Source: JBAWZR01 sp037142915
GTDB taxonomy: Bacteria; Patescibacteriota; Minisyncoccia; Moranbacterales; UBA1568
Assembly (NCBI GenBank): GCA_037142915.1
Contig: JBAWZR010000007.1
Location: 1-27,926 of the forward strand
Direction of reading: 5' to 3'
Length of the DNA stretch: 27,926 nt
This document shows positions 1 to 5,962 of this stretch, piece by piece. How positions within the stretch are numbered: position 1 is the stretch's first letter; each line of letters opens with the position of its first letter. The notes under the pieces were generated by a model. That model was not told where the DNA came from, made no database searches, and worked only from the letters and a program-made list of their open reading frames with translations. A program made the translations under genes and the position numbers.

Positions 1-14
1 TTCTTCTTAGTTTT

Positions 15-23
15 ATTGTAGCA
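15..23 (-). promoter_or_regulatory. possible extended -10 promoter reading off the left edge
   Basis: Read on the minus strand this is TGC followed by TACAAT, an extended -10 pattern. No good -35 lies 17 bases upstream. It would drive a gene beyond the left edge. Weak call based on one element only. Confidence 0.25.
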
Positions 24-66
24 TACAAAAAGATGGAGTTGGAGGAAGTGTCAAGCGCGGAACATC

Positions 67-110
67 AAAAAAACAGAAAAAAGTAGAGACACACAATTGT
101 GCGTCTCTAC
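67..110 (-). terminator. intrinsic terminator of greA
   Basis: A 12-bp stem (83-94 with 99-110) closes on an AATT loop. On the minus strand it is followed by TTTTTT and a second T-run. The single imperfect pair is A-C on the plus strand but G-U on the minus strand, so the minus-strand RNA is fully paired. It lies 34 bases after the greA stop codon. Confidence 0.85.
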
Positions 111-143
111 AAAAAATACAGTCTCGAATTTTTAGTGAAGCCT

Positions 144-605
144 TTACGCTACATCAATCACCGTGTAGCTCATCATACCAACCGGAGCTTCCACGGTTAC
201 CTCGTCACCCTTCTTCTTCCCGAGGAAAGCATGCCCGAGCGGCGACTCATTGGAAATCTTGCCCTGTGCTGGATCCACCTCGTTCGAACCGACGATCGTA
301 AAATTCAGCTCGCGATTGTTCACTGCTACGACTACCTTCGACCCCAACTGCACTACATCAGTCTTACCATTAGATGAAGAGACTTCGGCCACTTTCAACA
401 GTGACTCGAGTTCGGCGATACGGTTTTCATTGTCATTTTGATCGTGACGCGCCTCGGTGTACTCGGCATTTTCAGAGAGATCTCCCTGTTCCTTGGCCTC
501 CTTGATTTCCTGAGAGATCCGTTGGCGAACAGTAACTCGACGCTCCTCCAACTCTTCCACTAATTTCTTGTATCCTTCTTTGGTTAATATCTTCTTATCA
601 CTCAT
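144..605 (-). CDS. greA: transcription elongation factor GreA
   Basis: GreA binds in the secondary channel of RNA polymerase and stimulates cleavage of backtracked transcripts. The 153-residue product has the family length and layout: an N-terminal antiparallel coiled coil (about residues 8-75) and a C-terminal FKBP-like domain. The tip motif GDLSENAEY carries the two acidic residues D42 and E45 needed for Mg2+ delivery. The ATG at 605 gives the standard N-terminus MSDKKILTKEGY. An in-frame ATG 13 codons upstream adds residues without family support. No Shine-Dalgarno precedes the chosen start. A promoter at 708-736 and a terminator-like hairpin at 654-675 lie in the leader, so expression may be attenuated. 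An intrinsic terminator follows at 67-110. Confidence 0.96.
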   Translation of the reverse strand: MSDKKILTKEGYKKLVEELEERRVTVRQRISQEIKEAKEQGDLSENAEYTEARHDQNDNENRIAELESLLKVAEVSSSNGKTDVVQLGSKVVVAVNNRELNFTIVGSNEVDPAQGKISNESPLGHAFLGKKKGDEVTVEAPVGMMSYTVIDVA

Positions 606-653
606 AAAATATGTATTAATTTCATTTATTCGGAATTTGTACATTTATTCTCG

Positions 654-675
654 AAAAACCCCCGAAACTCGGAGG
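654..675 (-). terminator. terminator-like attenuator in the greA leader
   Basis: On the minus strand CCTCCGA (669-675) pairs with TCGGGGG (659-665) across a 3-base loop, and five Ts follow. The hairpin lies between the predicted greA promoter (start near 701) and the start codon at 605. That is where a premature terminator would act. The structure is visible; its function is inferred. Confidence 0.5.
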
Positions 676-707
676 AACTCAAACAAAGATAAATCGTACA
701 TTGCTCA

Positions 708-736
708 ATGGTAAACGATATTACCATTCCTGTCAA
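708..736 (-). promoter_or_regulatory. sigma70-type promoter of greA
   Basis: Minus-strand TTGACA (731-736) is a perfect -35. It is separated by 17 bases from TACCAT (708-713), which matches 4 of 6 -10 positions. The predicted start near 701 gives a leader of about 95 bases. Confidence 0.6.
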
Positions 737-801
737 GAATCATCAATTATTGCTTTATGGAAGCCTTAAGGTATGTATTTTTTTCAAGCCCTTCCGGAGT
801 G

Positions 802-3162
802 TCAAGCCTTCTTAACAACTCTCTCCTTCAACGATTCGACGCCATCCAAATGCACCGAAAACAACTTCGAAACCCCGTCATCACCCATCGTCACGCCATA
901 GAGGAGACTCGCCTGTCGCATCGTCTCGCGGTTGTGTGTAATCGCCACAAACTGCGTTCGCCCGGAGAATTCCTGCAACACCCGCGAGAACCGACGCGAG
1001 TTAGATTCATCGAGTGCCGCCTCCACTTCATCCAATACCGAGAAAGGTGGTGGATTAGAGGCAATGATCGCGAAGAGCAGTGCCAATGAAGTCAGCGACC
1101 GTTCACCGCCCGAGAGCATCGAAAGTTGATGAATTTTCTTCCCCGGCGGACAAGCGGCGATCTCAATCCCCCGCACGGGTCGTCGCGATTCCCGCTCGAC
1201 AAAATCCGTCTCATCCTCATTCGCCTCTTCACTTTCCTCCGTCCCCTCGCGTCGTGCCAAAGTCACCAATTCGAGCGATGCTTTACCTCCACCAAAAATA
1301 AGTGAGAAATGTTTTTGGAATTCAGAGTTGATCGTCTCGAATACATTCTCAAAGGTCGCGTCGATCAATTCATCCATCTCCCGGATAATCGATTGGAGAG
1401 ACGCCATCGCCTGCTTGAGATCCTCGGACTCATGTGAGAGAAAATCATACCGCTCCCGAGTTTCCTCATATTCTTGAAGCACCATCGGATCGATACTCCC
1501 GATATGCTCTACTTGGACTTTGAGTCGAGCGATCTCCCGCTCCACTGCTGGCACATCAACGTCACCACCTTCCACGAGCGCCAAATCACTCACATCCATC
1601 GCGAGTTCCTGCCGCACATCGTGACGCAGATCCTCCTCCCGTACTTCCACGCGCGCCAACTTCACCCGAGCGTCATTGAGTGTATCCTTGTGTGTGTTCA
1701 ACTCCGCAGTCCTGGCTCGCGCTTGTCGTTCCAAATCGAAAAATTGTTCCCGTAACGCTTTCGTCTGTCGTTGTTGTTCAGTGATATTCGTCTCCCATTT
1801 GGCAATTTTTTCTTTGTGCTGGGTGATCACCTGTTGCCGTTTTACTTTTTCCTTTTTCCAGTTGACAAGTTTTTCATCACTTGCCTCCAGTTCCTCACTC
1901 GGCAGGGTCACCATCCGCTTCGTGATCACCGCGCCCTTGCCCACATCTCGTGTGAGATCATGCAGTCGCGTCTGAATCACCAACGCCAATTCACGCAACT
2001 CCTGCAACTCCGACAGTTGTTCCACCGTGCTCAACCGCTCGATCAACTGTGTCTGTATCGTCCGCGCCTCGTCGAGATGTTCCCGCACATATTTCAGGTC
2101 CACCGGCACACTCCGTACTTCTTCACGCGGTTTGCGTCGCTCTTCCTCTGCTTGTATGCGCCCGTCAATGAGAGCCACCTCCCGTTCATCCCGATGCAGT
2201 TGATCGTACTCCTGACGAATCTCCTCCTCCCACTCCGACCCCGACTGCAACTGCTCAAAACTTTTTGATGCCTCCGCCAATTGCGTATTCAACAATTCTG
2301 TCTCGTCTTCGCGTGACTGCCATCGCGCGAGTGCCTGCTGTTCTTCTGTCTGAATCGCCACCCGCTCCCGATCGAAATTCTGCCACAAAAATCCGTACAT
2401 CCGCAATTGTTTTTCACGTAAAGTATCCGCCACGACCTGTCCCTGCGATGCCTTCTCCGCCTGCCGTCGCAGATTCTTCATATGCGGTTCGATCTCGACT
2501 AACAGACCTTCCACTCGAACGATATTTTCCAGTGTCGCATCCAACTTTCGTCCAGCTCGATCCTTCTTCAATTGATACGGCTTCACGCCGGCAGCCTCTT
2601 CGAGTATGAGTCGTCGGTCGAGCGGAGTCGCGTTGAGTATCGCATCCGACATCCCCTGCGTCACTACACAATAGCTGTCCTTGCCGACACCCGCCTTGGC
2701 CAGTATATCCACCACATCCGACAAACGAGACTTCGCACCGTTGATGAGGTACTCACTCTCACCGCTCCGATACACCTTGCGCCCGATCGCCACTTCGTCG
2801 AACTCGATGGGTATTTTTTTATCAGTGTTGTCGAACAATAAGGTAACCGAGGCGCTCCCGAGCCGAGCCTTCTTGCCCGAACCGGCGAAGATCACATCTT
2901 CGGTTTTTTTACCACGCAGAGTCTTGAGCGATTGCTCACCGATCGCCCAACGGATCGCGTCCGCCACATTGGATTTACCCGAACCATTCGGCCCCACGAT
3001 CGCGGTGATTCCACGCAAAGCTTCGCCGCGTGGCGCGCCCCGCAAATCCCTATCACCACCTGGCGCGCGCCCGCCCAGTATCATTCCCTCGGGGGCAAAA
3101 TCAAGCACCGTTTTATTGGCGAACGATTTGAACCCAGTAATTTCGATTCGCTTCAGATACAT
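802..3162 (-). CDS. smc: short, hinge-less SMC-type chromosome segregation ATPase
   Basis: SMC proteins are dimeric ABC-type ATPases that compact and segregate chromosomes, normally with kleisin partners ScpA/ScpB (neither is in this window). The N-terminal head opens MYLKRIEITGFKSF and has Walker A GPNGSGKS (residues 57-64). The C-terminal head has the signature LSGGE (about 683-687) and Walker B SVLDEVEAALDESN. The segment IGSIDPMVLQEYEETRERY before the C-terminal head is typical. The protein is only 786 residues against roughly 1,150-1,200 usually. The middle (about 200-545) is charged heptad-like coil with no recognisable hinge domain. The frame is open throughout, so this is not a frameshift remnant. 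A 24-25-residue Gly/Arg-rich insertion sits just before Walker A. The promoter is at 3208-3236. No clear Shine-Dalgarno is present. Confidence 0.9.
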   Translation of the reverse strand: MYLKRIEITGFKSFANKTVLDFAPEGMILGGRAPGGDRDLRGAPRGEALRGITAIVGPNGSGKSNVADAIRWAIGEQSLKTLRGKKTEDVIFAGSGKKARLGSASVTLLFDNTDKKIPIEFDEVAIGRKVYRSGESEYLINGAKSRLSDVVDILAKAGVGKDSYCVVTQGMSDAILNATPLDRRLILEEAAGVKPYQLKKDRAGRKLDATLENIVRVEGLLVEIEPHMKNLRRQAEKASQGQVVADTLREKQLRMYGFLWQNFDRERVAIQTEEQQALARWQSREDETELLNTQLAEASKSFEQLQSGSEWEEEIRQEYDQLHRDEREVALIDGRIQAEEERRKPREEVRSVPVDLKYVREHLDEARTIQTQLIERLSTVEQLSELQELRELALVIQTRLHDLTRDVGKGAVITKRMVTLPSEELEASDEKLVNWKKEKVKRQQVITQHKEKIAKWETNITEQQRQTKALREQFFDLERQARARTAELNTHKDTLNDARVKLARVEVREEDLRHDVRQELAMDVSDLALVEGGDVDVPAVEREIARLKVQVEHIGSIDPMVLQEYEETRERYDFLSHESEDLKQAMASLQSIIREMDELIDATFENVFETINSEFQKHFSLIFGGGKASLELVTLARREGTEESEEANEDETDFVERESRRPVRGIEIAACPPGKKIHQLSMLSGGERSLTSLALLFAIIASNPPPFSVLDEVEAALDESNSRRFSRVLQEFSGRTQFVAITHNRETMRQASLLYGVTMGDDGVSKLFSVHLDGVESLKERVVKKA
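3013..3084 (-). repeat. in-frame GC-rich insertion in smc ahead of Walker A
   Basis: Codons 27-50 of smc encode a Gly/Arg/Asp-rich stretch containing GGRAPGGDRDLRG. Related SMCs run directly from the first strand (VLDFAPEG here) into ITAIVGPNGSGKS. The DNA is much more GC-rich than the rest of the gene. GGCGCGC near 3070 can pair with GCGCGCC near 3040, so the insert can form a hairpin. The length is a whole number of codons. It resembles an inserted palindromic element, but no second copy is visible here. Confidence 0.6.
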
Positions 3163-3207
3163 AAAAATTCCGATTCAAAAAATCAGGAAAAACAGCACAA
3201 TATCCAT

Positions 3208-3236
3208 AGTATAGAGCATTCCCAGCTTTGAGACAA
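3208..3236 (-). promoter_or_regulatory. promoter of smc
   Basis: Minus-strand TTGTCT (3231-3236), a 17-base spacer and TATACT (3208-3213). It lies back to back with the plus-strand promoter at 3245, forming a divergent pair. Confidence 0.6.
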
Positions 3237-3244
3237 AATAACCC

Positions 3245-3273
3245 TTGACAACTTTCCTCTTTAGGTGTATAAA
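3245..3273 (+). promoter_or_regulatory. strong sigma70-type promoter of the 3353-3926 operon
   Basis: TTGACA (3245-3250), exactly 17 bases, then TATAAA (3268-3273): 6/6 and 5/6 consensus matches. The first gene begins 80 bases downstream. Confidence 0.8.
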
Positions 3274-3352
3274 TACTCCATACCCTTCTTTATGGGTTTC
3301 AACCTTAAAAATTAAAACAATCCAAAACTGACTCTGTCAGGAGGCACCCAAA

Positions 3353-3700
3353 ATGACTTCAAATACAAAAGTAATTTCCCTCAAAAAATTCATGAAATTC
3401 CTCAAGATTTTTATCTTGTTAGAATTAGTGAGGGGACCAAAAAAATTTCAACAACTCTGGATGGCTTTTCCTGGCCTTTTTGATTCGCCACAAAAAAAAC
3501 CTACTTTAACTAAAGAGGAAGAAGCTGCAGAAGAATCAAAAAAAACAAGACGGCTCGAAGCCTTTCAGGCAGCCCTTGACCAACTGGTTGAGAAAGAAGA
3601 AGTGGTATTCGATAACAATCAATACGCGCTCAACCTCATCCTAGAAGAAGGTCTGGCAGTACAGCAGCCACATAAAAACAACTTAGATCAAGAAGAATAG
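3353..3700 (+). CDS. unknown small protein with basic/hydrophobic N-terminus
   Basis: A 115-residue product that I do not recognise. Residues 8-24 are hydrophobic with lysines (KKFMKFLKIFILLELV), more like an amphipathic membrane-binding helix than a clean membrane span. Residues 49-115 are charged and probably helical, with a Glu-rich patch (TKEEEAAEESKK). The ATG is fixed by a perfect AGGAGG at 3339-3344, and a near-consensus promoter lies upstream. It is the first gene of a two-gene unit ending at a double terminator. Base composition and codon use (many AAA, GAA) are more AT-rich than in the housekeeping neighbours. The translation signals make it very likely real; its function is unknown. 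Confidence 0.8.
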   Translation: MTSNTKVISLKKFMKFLKIFILLELVRGPKKFQQLWMAFPGLFDSPQKKPTLTKEEEAAEESKKTRRLEAFQAALDQLVEKEEVVFDNNQYALNLILEEGLAVQQPHKNNLDQEE

Positions 3701-3713
3701 CAAGGAGTACGCA

Positions 3714-3926
3714 ATGAAAAAGAAGAAAGGCACTAAAAGAAATAAATTTCACGCCCACTACAAAATTGCTATAAAATGGGTCAAAAACCTCTTTATAGTA
3801 AATTTAGGGAAAAAAGGCTCTCATGAAAAGTTGAAAGAACTTTTACTGAGAAAAATTTCTCGGAGCGACATAAAAACAATTCAGACTGTGCAGGCTCATC
3901 AGCTGCACACTCGGGAGCATATTTGA
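3714..3926 (+). CDS. unknown small basic protein
   Basis: A 70-residue, strongly basic product (starts MKKKKGTKRNKFH) with no family I recognise. It starts 13 bases after the previous stop. AAGGAG at 3702-3707 is well placed for its ATG, so the two genes form an operon. The middle (IAIKWVKNLFIVNLG) could be a short amphipathic helix. The basic N-terminus could bind nucleic acid or membrane phosphates, but this is a guess. A strong terminator follows at 3946. Confidence 0.72.
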   Translation: MKKKKGTKRNKFHAHYKIAIKWVKNLFIVNLGKKGSHEKLKELLLRKISRSDIKTIQTVQAHQLHTREHI

Positions 3927-3945
3927 TCTCACAATGACAAGGAAT

Positions 3946-3984
3946 AGCGGCTTTATGGAAAATCCATACAGCCGCTTGTTTTTT
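3946..3984 (+). terminator. intrinsic terminator after the 3353-3926 operon
   Basis: AGCGGCT (3946-3952) pairs with AGCCGCT (3970-3976), and an inner TATGGA/TCCATA stem closes the loop. The stem is followed by TTGTTTTTT. Confidence 0.88.
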
Positions 3985-3997
3985 ATCCAAGAAAAAC

Positions 3998-4025
3998 GCC
4001 GGTCTTCATTGAGAAGCCGGCTTTT
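3998..4025 (+). terminator. second, tandem terminator
   Basis: GCCGG (3998-4002) pairs with CCGGC (4017-4021), followed by TTTT. It sits 14 bases after the first terminator, giving a double stop for plus-strand transcription. Confidence 0.6.
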
Positions 4026-4112
4026 CATTTCAATTGGTTCAAAATTACCCAAACTTATTATTTATTTTTTCTATCTACTTAAAGATATTACTTATTTGCC
4101 CTTAATTTCTTG

Positions 4113-4211
4113 CTATTTCCCTTTCTTTTGAAAAAAGTCTTGAAATAGTGCAAGTGATTTTTTAGCTGATTTAGCTTCAGCTCTTTTTTTATTTGTTCGT
4201 TTATTTGCCAT
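4113..4211 (-). CDS. 32-residue lysine-rich peptide
   Basis: This reading frame starts with ATG at 4209-4211, preceded at the normal distance by AGGAG, and ends with TAG at 4113-4115. The product begins MANKRTNKKRAEAKSAKKS and ends LFQDFFQKKGK. It has a very basic first half and a short aromatic amphipathic tail. No family is recognised. A ribosome-binding site this good in a genome whose main genes mostly lack one argues that it is translated. Its leader holds a strong hairpin at 4254-4298. It could be a small nucleic-acid- or ribosome-binding protein, but that is inference from charge alone. Confidence 0.6.
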   Translation of the reverse strand: MANKRTNKKRAEAKSAKKSLALFQDFFQKKGK

Positions 4212-4228
4212 ACATTACTCCTGCTGGA

Positions 4229-4298
4229 TGTTCGAACAATTTCGAGCATATCACAGCACGGAAACATCGAGATCATCAGACTCGGAATTTCGGTGCTG
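4229..4298 (-). promoter_or_regulatory. structured leader of the 32-residue peptide gene
   Basis: CAGCAC (4254-4259) pairs with GTGCTG (4293-4298), followed inward by GAA/TTC and CGAG/CTCG pairs. A perfect 10-bp palindrome TGTTCGAACA lies at 4229-4238, between the hairpin and the ribosome-binding site. I found no convincing promoter. A regulatory role is inferred from position and structure. Confidence 0.35.
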
Positions 4299-4377
4299 GG
4301 ATACTTTCTACTTCTCCAAGATTCTGACTTCATACTACTCATTTTTCCTCAAACCGTCAAAGTCGAAGAAACGAAAC

Positions 4378-4404
4378 AACAAGGCCGGAAGACCTTGTTT
4401 TTTA
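4378..4404 (-). terminator. terminator downstream of tRNA-Ala
   Basis: AACAAGG (4378-4384) pairs with CCTTGTT (4393-4399), a 7-bp stem just after the 3' end of the minus-strand tRNA. The T-run is stronger on the plus strand (TTTTTTATTT), so it may work in both directions. Confidence 0.55.
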
Positions 4405-4408
4405 TTTG

Positions 4409-4482
4409 TGGACCTGAGCGGATTCGAACCGCTGACCCCCGCATTGCAAATGCGGTGCTCTAACCAACTGAGCTACAGGCCC
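4409..4482 (-). tRNA. tRNA-Ala(TGC)
   Basis: The minus strand forms a full cloverleaf. Acceptor GGGCCTG pairs with CAGGTCC. Anticodon stem CCGCA/TGCGG flanks loop TTTGCAA, giving anticodon TGC. The T arm has GGTTCGAATCC. The G3-U70 pair, the main alanine identity element, is present. The 3' CCA is not encoded (CAA follows the discriminator A). Confidence 0.97.
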
Positions 4483-4595
4483 TCTTTGATTTTCAAAAAT
4501 CGCCCTCCGGCGGCAGACTTTAAATACAGTTCTCTTCTTTTTCTATCCTAACGGGTTTTTTTGGTTTTGTCTACAACGACAAAATACAATTCAAA

Positions 4596-4623
4596 CCTGG
4601 ATTCCCGCCTTCGCGGGAATGAC
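4596..4623. repeat. dispersed palindromic repeat, family 1 (intergenic copy)
   Basis: Consists of CCTGGATTCCCGCC, a short tip, then GCGGGAATGAC, a 9-bp-class hairpin. Related copies with the same ends lie at 8731-8759 (inside prmC) and 16411-16439. It lies between tRNA-Ala and dprA. Confidence 0.75.
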
Positions 4624-4673
4624 ACTGGCACCGATGTGCTATCATAAAACTATTGCATTTCACTCCATATAGT

Positions 4674-5798
4674 ATGTCTGCGGAAAATCCCATCCTCTAC
4701 CTCCACGCGCTCAACACCCTGCCCGATATCGGGTCACGGCGCTTGCGCTTACTCCTCGATCGATTCGGAGGTGATGCAGAAGCAGCCTGGCATGGCAGTC
4801 TCAGTGAGTGGCAAGCCAGCGGCATCGGCCTGAAAATCATGACCAAAGCCTACGCCGCCAAGACAGAGGCCAAACCCGAACAACTCTGGGCGCTCCTCGA
4901 ACAGCACGCCATCCGCCCGATCGCCGAGACCGACCCAGACTATCCGCAAGCCCTCCTTGAAATCCCCGACCCGCCTGTTCTATTGTATCTCCGCGGCACG
5001 GTGCCCGGCTGGAATACGCTCCCCTGCATCACCGTCATCGGCACACGCAAACCGACCCCCTATGGGATGCAGGTCGCCGAAAGCCTCACTCGCGAACTGG
5101 TACGCGCCGGCGTGATCGTCGTGAGCGGACTGGCATTCGGCGTTGATGCGCTCGCTCATCGGCATACGCTCGACTCAGACGGTATCACGATTGCCGTCCT
5201 CGGTAACGGCCTCGATAGTCCCTCTATCGCCCCGCATACCCACCTCCCGCTCGCACAGAGTATCATCGCCAAGCAGGGCGCGCTCCTCTCCGAATACCCG
5301 CCCCTCGTCGAGGCAACACCCGGCACCTTTCCCGCTCGCAACCGCATTATGGCAGGACTCTCGCAGGCCACACTCATCATCGAAGCGGCGGAGAAAAGCG
5401 GCAGCCTCATCACCACCCGCTATGCGCTCGAGTTCAATCGCGATGTCTGGGCGGTACCCGGGTCGATCTTTTCGCCACTCTCCGCCGGACCCAATGGTCT
5501 CATCCGCGCCGGAGCCAAAACTATCACCTGTGTTCGCGATATCCTCGAAGAACTCCGCCCGACGACGCTGTTTTCAGCCCAATATTCCGCCGATCCGCGC
5601 CCGATCAAACCGCTCCCATCCGACCTCACGCCCGACGAAACCCGCATCCTGGCCGTCCTCGGCACCGACCCCCTCCATATTGACAAGCTGGCAAAACACT
5701 CTACACTGGAAACCACACAGCTCTCCACCGCGCTTACGATGCTCGAAATGAAAGGCTTGGTGAAAAATGTCGGCGGAATGAACTATATCAAAACATAA
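4674..5798 (+). CDS. dprA: DNA-processing protein DprA
   Basis: DprA (Smf) binds incoming single-stranded DNA and loads RecA during natural transformation. This 374-residue protein has an N-terminal helical domain (about 1-75), then the Rossmann-like core with VIGTRKPTPYG, VSGLAFGVDALAH, FPARNRIMAGLS and SGSLITTRYALE. A C-terminal winged-helix domain (about 315-374) follows. The usual SGLARGID motif has Phe in place of Arg. The ATG at 4674 gives a normal N-terminus; an in-frame ATG 7 codons upstream is less likely. There is no Shine-Dalgarno. It stands alone on the plus strand, followed by a repeat and then topA, a dprA-topA order also seen in many Gram-positive bacteria. Confidence 0.95.
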   Translation: MSAENPILYLHALNTLPDIGSRRLRLLLDRFGGDAEAAWHGSLSEWQASGIGLKIMTKAYAAKTEAKPEQLWALLEQHAIRPIAETDPDYPQALLEIPDPPVLLYLRGTVPGWNTLPCITVIGTRKPTPYGMQVAESLTRELVRAGVIVVSGLAFGVDALAHRHTLDSDGITIAVLGNGLDSPSIAPHTHLPLAQSIIAKQGALLSEYPPLVEATPGTFPARNRIMAGLSQATLIIEAAEKSGSLITTRYALEFNRDVWAVPGSIFSPLSAGPNGLIRAGAKTITCVRDILEELRPTTLFSAQYSADPRPIKPLPSDLTPDETRILAVLGTDPLHIDKLAKHSTLETTQLSTALTMLEMKGLVKNVGGMNYIKT

Positions 5799-5813
5799 CA
5801 TCCAACTATTACC

Positions 5814-5916
5814 TGTCATTGCGAATCCCGACTTGTCGGGATGTGGCAATCTCCTGCCAAAAACACGAAGCCTCTCCTTCTAAAAACGGGATTGCCGCGC
5901 TTCGCTCGCAATGACA
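5814..5916. repeat. dispersed palindromic repeat, family 2 (intergenic copy)
   Basis: A 103-base element bounded by TGTCATTGCGA and its exact inverse TCGCAATGACA. It contains a sub-hairpin ATCCCGACTTGTCGGGAT and the facing halves GGCAATCTCC and GGGATTGCC. A related 123-base copy lies inside cysS at 20443-20565. It fills most of the dprA-topA gap. Confidence 0.85.
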
Positions 5917-5962
5917 GCTACTAGTAGGTTTAGATTTTTTTAATATTCAATAATTATTCTCT

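Noticed and set aside
802..3162. smc as a frameshifted or truncated pseudogene
   Set aside because: One continuous frame links two intact ATPase heads with all motifs in the right order.
4229..4238. TGTTCGAACA as a LexA/SOS box
   Set aside because: The half-sites are in the wrong order and spacing for CGAAC-N4-GTTCG; it is recorded only as a palindrome.
5814..5916. CRISPR array or transposon
   Set aside because: There is no regular repeat-spacer pattern and no transposase; the elements are dispersed palindromes.
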